Positions 10,201 through 18,678 of a stretch of DNA of 64,000 bases are shown piece after piece (the stretch's first letter is position 1; every line of letters starts with the position of its first letter). Made by a program: the position numbers and the translations under genes. The DNA lies in contig NZ_JABZFL010000074.1 of NCBI RefSeq assembly GCF_014237455.1, positions 37,723 through 101,722 of the forward strand, written 5' to 3'. This DNA is from Desulfobacula sp. (GTDB lineage Bacteria; Desulfobacterota; Desulfobacteria; Desulfobacterales; Desulfobacteraceae). The notes below the pieces were generated by a model. It was not told where the DNA came from, did not search any database, and was given only the letters and a program-made list of their open reading frames with translations.

Positions 10201-11016
10201 GATCAAAAACTGCTTTCTAAGTTAAACAGTTACTGTGTTTCATTAGCTGACTATGTGGATGGAAAGTCATTTAGAGGTGTTGTAACTGGATTAACAGAGG
10301 CATTTATCATAGGAGAGGGCATAAAAGAAAACCTGTTGTCAACAGATCCCAAAAACTTAGATTTATTAAAGCCGGTATTGAGAGGCAGGACAATAAAAAA
10401 ATGGTACACAAATCAGGATAATCTTTGGCTGATTGGCACCTTTCCTGTTTTAGATATCAATATTGATAAGTATCCAGCCATAAAAGATTATTTTTTTACT
10501 TTTGGTGAAAAAAGACTTGAACAATCAGGTTCAAAAGGGAGTCGAAAAAAAACAGGAAACAAATGGTTTGAAATCCAGGATAATATAGCGTATTGGCGGG
10601 AATTTGAAAAAAACAAAATTATGTATCAAGTTTTTCAGGTCAAGCCATGCTTCATTTATGACGATCAAGGATTATATTGTAACAATTCTATGTGGATAAT
10701 CCCAAAAGACGACAAAGTCCTTTTGGCAATTTTGAACTCTAAAATCGGCTGGTGGCTTATTTCTCAATATTGCACTGCCATTCAAAACGGGTATCAGCTT
10801 ATCTGGCAATATTTCGGCCGGATTCCCATCCCGAAAATCCTTGATGAACAAAAAGAATTGAGAGAAAGAATAACCGATCTTGCTGATCGAATTATCGAAG
10901 CAAAAAAAGGCAACCCGGGAGCAGATACCACTTCAGCGGAAAACAAAATTGATCAGCTTGTTTATCAACTTTATGGCCTTGATGATGAAGAGATTCAACT
11001 TATTGAAGGAAAATAA
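7201..11016 (+). CDS. Type IIG-like restriction-modification protein (N-terminal PD-(D/E)xK-like nuclease, Eco57I-type N6-adenine methyltransferase, TaqI-like specificity region)
   Basis: SAM motif CDPAVGSGHFLVSAL, catalytic VVGNPPYIRQEA, N-terminal GVIIEAKNPSNR; 1271 aa single polypeptide. Confidence 0.88.
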   Translation: MAVDILGPKQALNKAFLKIKPLRSDIEKFKTNVKILLDQVHESESEEFHKNLISDFLKITYYHPDFFINTKDRKDLVIHNGKDARASAGVIIEAKNPSNRQEMAQKGKLNTKALQELIFYYLQERFKEKNIEIKHLIITNVYEWFIFDANIFEKLISADKGLLKKFKSFDGGSLSGRTTDFFYSEIAKPFIDSVQNQISFTYFNLKEYEKALRNSDKKDDNKFIALFKLFSPQHLLKLPFKNDNNSLDRSFYSELLHIIGLTEIKKTGKKLIQREEQSNRSQGALIESAIVQLDTMGKIYRLQTPYKYGESFQEKLFNVALELSITWINRVLFLKLLEAQIINYHNGNKEYAFMTIEKIKDYDDLNTLFFSVLARRPNERNEDVKNQFGKVPYLNSSLFEPTELEQRTISISNLRDDKKLSIVSSTILKDRKGKKKKGEITAIEYLFQFLDAYDFSSEGAEKIQEDNKALINASVLGLIFEKINGYKDGSFFTPGFITMYMCKDTLRKAVIQKFNRVKNWNCSSFEDLREDLHEYIKIHPEGRKTPRKEANEIINSIKICDPAVGSGHFLVSALNELIAIKYDLGIFQDRDGKKITEYSVTVVNDELIVTRDSDDENLFFEYRPSNKESQCIQETLFHEKQGLIENCLFGVDINSNSVKICRLRLWIELLKSAYYTAESRFSELETLPNIDINIKCGNSLISRYPLDSDLKEALKKSKLSINAYKKAVHTYQNAESKDQKREMEALIAEIKSNFQSEITKNDPRVKRLARLKGAQIDLVKQLELFERTKAEEKERKKKLEKLEKEIAQIENTIEEIKSNRIYENAFEWRFEFPEVLNDNGEFEGFDVVVGNPPYIRQEAIKNQKPYLKSNFITYTGTSDLYVFFVERGFQILTKTGCFCYIMPNKWMQAGYGKPLRAFFLENRLEKIIDFGDLQVFEEATTYPCILSAINKPCGDDAAFDSAPVKTLLFKDGFENYVKSINNQMKICELSDATWIVSSGPDQKLLSKLNSYCVSLADYVDGKSFRGVVTGLTEAFIIGEGIKENLLSTDPKNLDLLKPVLRGRTIKKWYTNQDNLWLIGTFPVLDINIDKYPAIKDYFFTFGEKRLEQSGSKGSRKKTGNKWFEIQDNIAYWREFEKNKIMYQVFQVKPCFIYDDQGLYCNNSMWIIPKDDKVLLAILNSKIGWWLISQYCTAIQNGYQLIWQYFGRIPIPKILDEQKELRERITDLADRIIEAKKGNPGADTTSAENKIDQLVYQLYGLDDEEIQLIEGK

Positions 11017-11258
11017 TTTCAACCTTGGTCATAAATTCCAAAATATCATCAGAGCTTATAGCTGAAAGATTAATATCTCCGAAATGGGCCTATTTTCGAT
11101 TATAACAGCAGCGCTTGTAGGCATTCTAATCTTTGTATTGGTTGATTTATAAAGGGAAAGAGGAAAACGAAGTTATAGAAATTTAAGAGCTGAAGGATCA
11201 AAATTAAATTTACGCAAATATAGGAGTATTTATCTTCTCTTTTTTTGGCGTAAAAACC

Positions 11259-11287
11259 TTGACAAGCTTAATTTTAATAACTATATT
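11259..11287 (+). promoter_or_regulatory. sigma70-type promoter for the XRE/ImmA pair
   Basis: TTGACA - 17 bp - TATATT upstream of the HTH gene. Confidence 0.6.
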
Positions 11288-11347
11288 GATTTTATGATAT
11301 ACGCTAATGTGTATAAATTAATAAATAAAAACAAAAAGGAGGCTCTA

Positions 11348-11710
11348 ATGATTGATTTTGGCAGGTCATTAAAAAAAGCAAGGCAAGCCAAAAGGATCAC
11401 GCTTAGAAAACTTGGAGAACATGTAGATCTGTCGGTGGGATATTTGTCTGATATTGAACACAACAGGAAAAATCCACCAAAGCTTGATTTGGTCCAGAAA
11501 ATTGAAGAATTTTTAGGAATTCTGGATGGCAGTCTTGTAGGATTGGCATCGGTAATTAAAAGAAAGATGCCAAAAGATCTATCGAGCAATATAATGCTAA
11601 AGCCCAACCTATCAGGTGCTTTGTTAAGAGTTGATGAAGATATCGATGCTGATCAGGTTGATGAATTTATGAATTTTGTAAAACAACTTGAGCGAAAAAG
11701 GAGACAATAA
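11348..11710 (+). CDS. XRE-family HTH transcriptional regulator (track ORF from 11294; ATG at 11348 has an upstream AGGAGG)
   Basis: SLKKARQAKRITLRKLGEHVDLSVGYLSDIEHNRKNPPKLDLVQKIEEFL HTH. Confidence 0.88.
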   Translation: MIDFGRSLKKARQAKRITLRKLGEHVDLSVGYLSDIEHNRKNPPKLDLVQKIEEFLGILDGSLVGLASVIKRKMPKDLSSNIMLKPNLSGALLRVDEDIDADQVDEFMNFVKQLERKRRQ

Positions 11711-12308
11711 TTTGGGAAACATGGTTCCTATTGCTAAACCTAAAAGCGGAGCTGGAATTGATTTGGATGCTCAAATGCTAATCATGAGGATTCAACCAGA
11801 TGCTCTAAAGAGACCATCTTCTTTTGATATTGAATCATTTTTTGATCTGGATTTAAAAAAGCTTACGGGAATAGATCCCGATTATCGCGAGTTGCCAGTA
11901 GGAATTCATGGATTTACAGATTCAGATAAAAAAGAATGTGTTATTTCAGCAAAACTTATGGAGGGAAATTCCAAGCCAGATATATACTTCGCGAGATCAA
12001 CAATGGCACATGAAATAGGTCATGCAATAATACATGTCCCAGAATTCAGATTAAAGAAAGCTATATTGAGATCTATACACGATGATGATCACGCTTCTTT
12101 GAAAATGTATAGACAAAGCGATATTCCTTTATTTAAAAATCCGGAATGGCAGGCATGGAGATATGCAGGTGCACTGCTAATGCCTGCTATTACTTTTAAA
12201 AAACTTGTTAATGATGGTGTTAGTGCAAGAGAAATGGCAAATATATTTGAAGTCAATCCTGCTTTTGTTCAGACGAGAGCCAGGGCATTAAAAATTGAGC
12301 TTAAATAA
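11688..12308 (+). CDS. ImmA/IrrE family metallo-endopeptidase (likely start at 11712 or 11724)
   Basis: ARSTMAHEIGHAIIHVPEFR (HExxH) and C-terminal LLMPAITFKKLV...FEVNPAFVQTRARAL. Confidence 0.85.
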   Translation: MSEKGDNNLGNMVPIAKPKSGAGIDLDAQMLIMRIQPDALKRPSSFDIESFFDLDLKKLTGIDPDYRELPVGIHGFTDSDKKECVISAKLMEGNSKPDIYFARSTMAHEIGHAIIHVPEFRLKKAILRSIHDDDHASLKMYRQSDIPLFKNPEWQAWRYAGALLMPAITFKKLVNDGVSAREMANIFEVNPAFVQTRARALKIELK

Positions 12309-12338
12309 AAAAAGAGCATTTGGCCATGCTCTTTTTTT
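12307..12338. terminator. Rho-independent terminator
   Basis: AAAAAAAGAGCAT-TTGGCC-ATGCTCTTTTTTT. Confidence 0.85.
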
Positions 12339-12518
12339 ATATTTGCAGCTTTAATATTATCCGGCGTGAGGACTGGAAATATCAAAAATAATTTTCAACG
12401 ATTCAGTTGAAAATGGTTTGCTGCCCATTGTGTATTTAAATTACAATGTCCGTAAAGTCATTATTTACACTCTGAGACCAATTTGTCAATAAAAAATCCT
12501 CGATAAGGAATTTAGATT

Positions 12519-12656
12519 ATGGATCATAAATCTAAAGGCCGTCGGATTATTGGGTTCATCTTCCGAGCTTGGAGATATACCAAGGATGGAACTCAAATCT
12601 GGGCTAAAGACTATGGCCTCAAAGCTTGGAAAATTCCAATCTATGAAAAGGCATAG
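12519..12656 (+). CDS. small hypothetical protein (45 aa)
   Basis: MDHKSKGRRIIGFIFRAWRYTKDGTQIWAKDYGLKAWKIPIYEKA; AAGGA upstream; below the track cutoff. Confidence 0.45.
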   Translation: MDHKSKGRRIIGFIFRAWRYTKDGTQIWAKDYGLKAWKIPIYEKA

Positions 12657-12750
12657 TTAACCTGAATCAGTGCCTACGGCACCATGTTTTGGTCTCGGCA
12701 TGGAACAGAACAGAGACCACTTCTATTAATTCTTTATTATGAGGTAAAAA

Positions 12751-13704
12751 ATGATTGACTTTGTAACAGTAAATGAATTGAAAAACGGTATTAAATTTAA
12801 ATCACTGCTCATCATTCTCCTTCTTCTAACATTTTGTTTATCTGGATGTGTTGGGCTTCTGACTGAGTCTCAAGTAACAGAAATTAAAAAATTCTCTTCC
12901 GCTTCAAACTCATACAGTGATTATCCAGGAGCAGTTATTAATTCTCATGCAGATCTGAGTTTTCATAACCAGCTTACAAACGCATCCAGTTCAGTGGATG
13001 GGAAAAATGCCTTTGGCTTCATTGAAAAAGGTATTGAAAAACACAAAAGGCTTACAGGGTTGGAAAAAAGAACAGACAATGCATGCGGAATATTGCGCTC
13101 CTATTCAGCTATCCTTGATAAACTTTCTTCAGACACCTACACAGCAGATACACAGGCGAGTTTGGAAAAATTGGGATCGCAGCTGGATCATTCAATCCAA
13201 GAATACAATGAAATTTCGAAATCTTCATTGACAACTTTTGGTAGTTTGATTGCAGCCACTCTGAGAGGTGTTAGTTCGATATACATTAAAAACAGACAGC
13301 ACAAGGCGATTAAAATGGCAGTTACAGAAGCTGACCCTGCGATTGAAGAAATCATGAACGCCATAACAGAGCTTCTGGAAATGTATGCCGGTGAAAATAG
13401 CCTGGACATTATACAAGCGGAAAAAGACGATTTGCAGACGTGGTACGAAACTTCAGGATATAAACAGCCTTTGTCCACGGCCATATGGGTGGCTGAAGAA
13501 CTTGAAAGAATTGAATCCGTCCTAATTTTAGTTGAAAAATCGAAAAATGCGGCTGTAAATCTGCAAAAAGCCCATAAGATTTTGATAACAAAGATAGAAA
13601 AAAAGACGGATTTAAAAGATACCATTGAGATTATTGAAACCTTGGTTGAGGAAGTTGAGGCTGCCAAAAATTTTAAAGAAAAACTTGATAAAAAGAATTC
13701 CTGA
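12751..13704 (+). CDS. hypothetical lipoprotein
   Basis: LLIILLLLTFCLSGC lipobox then a helical domain. Confidence 0.7.
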   Translation: MIDFVTVNELKNGIKFKSLLIILLLLTFCLSGCVGLLTESQVTEIKKFSSASNSYSDYPGAVINSHADLSFHNQLTNASSSVDGKNAFGFIEKGIEKHKRLTGLEKRTDNACGILRSYSAILDKLSSDTYTADTQASLEKLGSQLDHSIQEYNEISKSSLTTFGSLIAATLRGVSSIYIKNRQHKAIKMAVTEADPAIEEIMNAITELLEMYAGENSLDIIQAEKDDLQTWYETSGYKQPLSTAIWVAEELERIESVLILVEKSKNAAVNLQKAHKILITKIEKKTDLKDTIEIIETLVEEVEAAKNFKEKLDKKNS

Positions 13705-13719
13705 TAGGAGGGTATTATA

Positions 13720-14052
13720 ATGGTAAATAAAGAAATTAAAACGGTTTTGGATGATATAAGGTCTTTGAAAAAAAAGGTTCAGATTCGGAAAGCCAATGCC
13801 GACCACCCTGCAAAAAAAGAGTTGGAAGATGTTTACATTATCCTCGACGACCTCGAAGATGACCTGACATTCAGCGAGTTGGAAAAGAAAGTTGAGAATA
13901 TTGAAAGATCTTCAAAAAAACTAAAATCGGTCATTAAAAAGGCCAAAGAAAAGTCGGATGATATAGATGACATCGTTCGAAAAATAGACAAAATTACTGA
14001 TGTCCTTGATAAGATAGCTGACATAGCTGGGAAAGGTGCTTCTATTGTATAG
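13720..14052 (+). CDS. hypothetical coiled-coil protein
   Basis: 15 bp after the lipoprotein gene, GGAGGG upstream, heptad-like charged helices, followed by a terminator. Confidence 0.65.
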   Translation: MVNKEIKTVLDDIRSLKKKVQIRKANADHPAKKELEDVYIILDDLEDDLTFSELEKKVENIERSSKKLKSVIKKAKEKSDDIDDIVRKIDKITDVLDKIADIAGKGASIV

Positions 14053-14066
14053 AAATTTAATCTGAC

Positions 14067-14094
14067 AAATGGGAGATTTTCGGATCTCCCATTT
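14067..14094. terminator. terminator hairpin
   Basis: AAATGGGAGAT-TTTCGG-ATCTCCCATTT, perfect 11-bp stem. Confidence 0.7.
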
Positions 14095-14192
14095 TCACAC
14101 CGGGGCAAAATGTGAATGAGTGATGAAATCGTTAAGCGTTGACTACTGGCTAAAATCTGGATCAATAAATTATTAAAAAAAACAACGGATGT

Positions 14193-14247
14193 ATAGACAA
14201 AGTCAACACCATTTCAGAATGAGTATCGGTATATTTTTTCTCCAATA
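14193..14247. repeat. right copy of ~55-bp imperfect direct repeat
   Basis: ATAGACAAAGTCAACACCATTTCAGAATG...TCTCCAAT; see 6965-7020. Confidence 0.6.
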
Positions 14248-14291
14248 AAGGTTATTTTGACATTTTTTCCGCAATAAATTATATTTTCACA
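14233..14291. repeat. two tandem ~29-bp imperfect repeats
   Basis: ATTTTTTCTCCAATAAAGGTTATTTTGACA and ATTTTTTCCGCAATAAATTATATTTTCACA, about 24/30 identical. Confidence 0.5.
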
Positions 14292-14571
14292 AAAGTTGAT
14301 TTGCTGAAATGCTTCGAAGGTCATTAAAAATGTTGATACGGAATACTTAAACCATGTTTTGAATTTGTATGGTCATTCGAATTTATAGAATATGCGGGGA
14401 TGTGCACCGAGATTCCAATTTGATGATATTATTGACAACTTCTTCATTCCTAAACTATAGTCAACCCAATTAAAAGGATTGGGGATATAAATGCAGTTCC
14501 TATAACCCAGCCTTGCTCACTCTGCATTGTTTGTTGTGGAGTAAAGACAGAGAACCTGGAGATATAAAAAG

Positions 14572-15579
14572 ATGTCTAACCCCATTGATATACGCACAAA
14601 TGCAATGCTTTGCTTGAATTTTGGTTATGGAAGTTTAATTCGAGCAAAGACAACAATCGACTACAGGAATTCGATAGTATCAGTGCATAATGGAGTTGAG
14701 TTGCTTATGAAAATATATCTAATGGAAAAAAACAGAGCATTGATATACCAAAAAATAAATTACACATCTCTTTTAATTGACAGAACTGATACAGTGAATA
14801 AAATTACCATAGATTCAAACACTATAAACTATGCAGAATGCCAAACTAGACTGTCTAATTTTTCCAAATTACCTGAACAATATTCAGTACATCTAAAGAA
14901 GCTAAACCATTTTAGGAATAAGTGCGTTCATTTCGAATACCAGATTAGCCACAGAAAGTTAAAGATCTTACTGATTGTTCATATTTTTGAATATATAAGT
15001 GTACTGATAAAAGAGATGGGTCTCGAAATCGATTTGTTTCTCAAGGCAGGAATTGTAGCCTCATTAAGCAGGTTCAAAGAGTCGATAGACAGCCAAACAA
15101 AAAGTAGTTTTTACGAGAAAGTCGAGATTGCAAAAAATCACTATTTCGAAGATCTTACACCTCAAGAGCGAGACCAGAAGAAAAACACCGAAGATTATAT
15201 TGTAAGAAGTATAGATAAAATTGTGGCCTGCCCATCATGCCAACAAAAAGCCATACTAAAGAGAAAAGTACAACGGCAAAGGGAACGGGGTGTTGAGTTC
15301 ATAATCACAAAAAGTAGATTGATCCTTGAAGAACTGGCTTGCCACTACTGTGGCTTAAATATAACTGAATACGAAGAACTAATATTTAAGTTTGCGATAG
15401 AAGAAGTATCTCTACCCGATAAAAGGCTGCGCTTAAGCTACCCAAATGATGATTATCCATATGATGATTGCCCAAATGATGATTATCCATATGATGATTG
15501 CCCAGATGATGATTGCCCAGATGATGATTGCCCAGATGATGATTGCCCAGATGATTGCCCAGATGATTGCCCAAAATAA
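14572..15579 (+). CDS. HEPN-like domain + zinc ribbon protein with C-terminal Asp/Cys/Pro repeat tail
   Basis: VHNGVELLMKIYL...LNHFRNKCVHFEYQ (R-x4-H HEPN-type motif), CPSC...CHYC zinc ribbon, tail PNDDYPYDDCPNDDYPYDDC(PDDDC)n(PDDC)2PK. Confidence 0.7.
   Translation: MSNPIDIRTNAMLCLNFGYGSLIRAKTTIDYRNSIVSVHNGVELLMKIYLMEKNRALIYQKINYTSLLIDRTDTVNKITIDSNTINYAECQTRLSNFSKLPEQYSVHLKKLNHFRNKCVHFEYQISHRKLKILLIVHIFEYISVLIKEMGLEIDLFLKAGIVASLSRFKESIDSQTKSSFYEKVEIAKNHYFEDLTPQERDQKKNTEDYIVRSIDKIVACPSCQQKAILKRKVQRQRERGVEFIITKSRLILEELACHYCGLNITEYEELIFKFAIEEVSLPDKRLRLSYPNDDYPYDDCPNDDYPYDDCPDDDCPDDDCPDDDCPDDCPDDCPK
15440..15576 (+). repeat. in-frame 12/15-bp tandem repeats encoding the DDYP/DDDCP/DDCP tail
   Basis: Iterated GATGATTATCCATATGATGATTGCCCA then GATGATGATTGCCCA and GATGATTGCCCA units. 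Confidence 0.95.
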
Positions 15580-15615
15580 TAATGAAAATTTTGAATTCTA
15601 CATGGAGAGTGTTAC

Positions 15616-16500
15616 TTGCCTGCGTACATTGCGCCAACATATAGATGCAACTTGAAATGTGAGCAATGCTACTCCGCCAAGTATGCTTCAGAGTTCCCCT
15701 ATGATTTAGACTGGCCAAACTTCATTGGTGTTTGCAAGTCTCTGATGTGGAGATATAATAGATTTTGCATTATTGGTGGAGAGCCTACTCAATGGAAGTT
15801 TATCAATGAGGCCATCTTAGTATTGAAGAATAAAAATAAGTATGTATCAGTTTTCACCAATGGTATAACACCGTTGGGAGCTTTTCCTAACAGCTTATTT
15901 ATAAACGCTAGTTCGTTCTGGAGTGATACACTACAATCAATTTTTCTAAAAAATCTTCAAAAATATAAGCACAAATCTAGGATAGTCCTTCGTTTTAATA
16001 TTGGAGAAGAATTTACAAAGCTTAACATTGAGGATGCTGTGTCGTTAGCATGCAAGTATGCAAATTCAGTGTCACTATCGTGCCGGTTCCCTGCTAAACC
16101 AATGCCCAATATTGGCAATATTATATATGAACTAGTAACAAAATTGGCATCAAAATCAATCACGACTCGAATATCTAGAGCGACACCACTCTGCATCTTT
16201 AATTCGGAACAAATAAAAATTCTGGTAAAAACAAGCAGATTGAAGGGACATTGTAGTTTACCATCGAATTCTCTTTATATACATCCAGATGGACGAACTA
16301 TACAACCGTGCCCGGAGCTTGATATAAGAGCAGATATCAAAACCCTTGACAATCTTTCCCCAAAAACTTTTTTTAGGAAAGATATAGAATTGAAGAAACG
16401 AAAACGCATTTCATCTTGTTTGAGTTGTAATCTTTTCAAGCATGGCCATTGTTGTGGTGGCTGCCTTGCTTATGATCTAATATCTGATGATATAGAATAG
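15616..16500 (+). CDS. radical SAM/SPASM domain protein
   Basis: YRCNLKCEQCYSAKY (CX3CX2C), IGGEPTQW, SPASM-like CSLPSNSLYIHPDGRTIQPC...CLSCNLFKHGHCCGGC; TTG start preceded by GGAGAG. Confidence 0.88.
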   Translation: MPAYIAPTYRCNLKCEQCYSAKYASEFPYDLDWPNFIGVCKSLMWRYNRFCIIGGEPTQWKFINEAILVLKNKNKYVSVFTNGITPLGAFPNSLFINASSFWSDTLQSIFLKNLQKYKHKSRIVLRFNIGEEFTKLNIEDAVSLACKYANSVSLSCRFPAKPMPNIGNIIYELVTKLASKSITTRISRATPLCIFNSEQIKILVKTSRLKGHCSLPSNSLYIHPDGRTIQPCPELDIRADIKTLDNLSPKTFFRKDIELKKRKRISSCLSCNLFKHGHCCGGCLAYDLISDDIE

Positions 16501-16779
16501 TTATCCCTCGCAAAGTCCGGTATTTGGGACAATTTCGAACTCAAACTTTGATTCAACTATATTTCCAGACAAATTCCATTAATTTTATATCCTTGCAGTG
16601 TTCTTTATAAAAAATTTAAGTGAGCAATTCTGGCTATAGTTCTGGCTTTTCAAAATTCAAAAAGTACCCCGGACTATTCCCTGAATGAATTTTTGACAAA
16701 AAATTGTTATTCAGCCATTTTGACAGCCTTGGCATTTCCGCCAAATACCCGAGTCGGGAAATCTGAATCATCCCTCTAT

Positions 16780-17703
16780 TCAGGATGTTTTAAACAGATC
16801 TGTACTCAGATATCTTTCCCCTGTATCCGGGATGATAAACACAATTGTTTTGCCTTTATTCTCTGGACGAGATGCAATGGTTTTTGCGGCATGAAATGCT
16901 GCACCCGATGAAATACCGCATAGGATTCCTTCCTGTTTGGCAAGATCCCTTGCTCCCTTAAGGGCCTCTTCGTTTTCAATGGTAATGACTTCATCGAGGA
17001 TATCCACGTTAAGATTTTTGGGAATGAAGCCTGCACCAATGCCCTGAATTTTGTGGGGACCCGGAGTTCCGCCGGAAATGACGGGTGAAGCGGCAGGCTC
17101 TACTGCCACGGATTTGAGATCAGGATTTTTTTCTTTTAAAACTTCAGAAACCCCTGTGATGGTGCCGCCGGTGCCCACGCCTGCTACAAAGATATCAACC
17201 TTTCCATGGGTATCATTCCAGATTTCCAATGCAGTGGTTTTTCGATGGATTTCAGGATTGGCTGGATTGGAAAACTGGTCGGGCATAAAGGAATTGGGCG
17301 TTTCTTTAACAATTTTCTTTGCCGCTTCAATGGCACCTTTCATCCCCTTTGACCCTTTGGTCAGAACAAGGGTTGCTCCCAGGTGTTCTAAAAGCTGCCG
17401 TCTTTCAATGCTCATGGTTTCCGGCATGGTTAAAATCAGTTTCAATCCTTTGACCCGGGTCACAAAGGCAAGGGCAATGCCGGTATTGCCACTGGTCGGT
17501 TCAACAATGGTGGATTCCAAATTGATTTTTTTTGTTTCAAGGGCATCCTCAATCATGGCAAGACCGATCCGGTCTTTTACACTGGAGGCCGGGTTAAAAA
17601 ATTCAGGTTTTCCATATAGTTTTGTTCCTGTTTCCCTGCTGGCGGTTTTCAGGTAGACCAAAGGGGTGTTGCCGCAGGCCTTTGTAATGTCAGGCTTGTG
17701 CAT
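16780..17703 (-). CDS. cysK: cysteine synthase A (O-acetylserine sulfhydrylase)
   Basis: [59 protein letters not shown]. Confidence 0.96.
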   Translation of the reverse strand: MHKPDITKACGNTPLVYLKTASRETGTKLYGKPEFFNPASSVKDRIGLAMIEDALETKKINLESTIVEPTSGNTGIALAFVTRVKGLKLILTMPETMSIERRQLLEHLGATLVLTKGSKGMKGAIEAAKKIVKETPNSFMPDQFSNPANPEIHRKTTALEIWNDTHGKVDIFVAGVGTGGTITGVSEVLKEKNPDLKSVAVEPAASPVISGGTPGPHKIQGIGAGFIPKNLNVDILDEVITIENEEALKGARDLAKQEGILCGISSGAAFHAAKTIASRPENKGKTIVFIIPDTGERYLSTDLFKTS

Positions 17704-18673
17704 GGCTCAAATCTTTCCGGGTTTTCTGGTATTTGTAAATAAGGTGCGGAGAGTCAATAAAGACTTTGGTGTCCGGCGGAATAGAATTGGTCAGCCAGAC
17801 ATTGCCGCCCACAACGGACCGGGCACCAATGGTGGTTTCTCCTCCCAGGATGGTGGCACCGGAATAGATGATGACATCATCTTCAATGGTGGGATGGCGT
17901 TTGGCCCCCCGAAGTTTTTCTCCTGCGTCCGGGGGCAGAGACAATGCACCAATGGTAACATTTTGATAGATTCTGACATTATTGCCGATGATACTGGTTT
18001 CACCCACAACAACACCTGTTCCGTGATCAATGACAAATCTTTCTCCTATTTTTGCACCCGGATGAATGTCGATCCCGGTCAGGCTGTGGGCATGTTCCGT
18101 CATAATTCTTGGCAGTTGGGGAACCCCCAGATTGGAAAGAATATGAGAGATTCTGTAAACCGTGATGGCATATAATCCGGGATAGGAAAAAATGACTTCA
18201 TCATGACTTTTTGCAGCAGGATCACCATCGTAGGCGGCTTTTACATCTTTGGCCAGAGAAATGCGAATATCCGGAATGGACTGGATGATTTCCAAAGCAA
18301 TGGAATTCCCGCTTTTTTCACATTCAGCGCATGCCTGACCATATCGCAGACAGTCATGTCTCAGCACATGAATGATCTGTTCTGACAGGATATCATACAA
18401 TAATGAAACTGCCTGGCCCATATTGTAAACAAGGTTTGCCCCGTCAATTTTCTCACGGGAAAAGTAGCCGGGAAAAAGAATTTCTCTGAATTTATCAATC
18501 ATTTCTTTTACGCTTGTTGAAAAATGAATCGGTTCATCTCCTATATGGGCAAAGCACCTCTTATCATCCATAGATGCAAGAATAGCATTGATAGCATGTG
18601 GTAATTCTTTGCGATACTCAGAAGCATTGTCTCTTTCGGTTCGGCAGGCGTTATTTATAATAAAATCATCCAT
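17690..18673 (-). CDS. cysE: serine O-acetyltransferase
   Basis: Hexapeptide-repeat domain: [43 protein letters not shown]; overlaps cysK start. Confidence 0.94.
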   Translation of the reverse strand: MDDFIINNACRTERDNASEYRKELPHAINAILASMDDKRCFAHIGDEPIHFSTSVKEMIDKFREILFPGYFSREKIDGANLVYNMGQAVSLLYDILSEQIIHVLRHDCLRYGQACAECEKSGNSIALEIIQSIPDIRISLAKDVKAAYDGDPAAKSHDEVIFSYPGLYAITVYRISHILSNLGVPQLPRIMTEHAHSLTGIDIHPGAKIGERFVIDHGTGVVVGETSIIGNNVRIYQNVTIGALSLPPDAGEKLRGAKRHPTIEDDVIIYSGATILGGETTIGARSVVGGNVWLTNSIPPDTKVFIDSPHLIYKYQKTRKDLSHAQA

Positions 18674-18678
18674 TGGTT

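Noticed and set aside
15440-15576. Possible CRISPR array
   Set aside because: Units are 12-15 bp, contiguous, with no spacers and lie in frame inside a CDS
15386-15718. ORFs in other frames across the repeat (LGNHH.. on minus, MMIAQ.. on plus)
   Set aside because: The GAT/TGC/CCA repeat lacks stops in several frames, so these are by-products of the repeat; only the 14572 frame continues from a plausible protein
17051-17656. 201-aa plus-strand ORF opposite cysK, and the ORF 17666-18175 opposite cysE
   Set aside because: Antisense shadows of strongly identified genes
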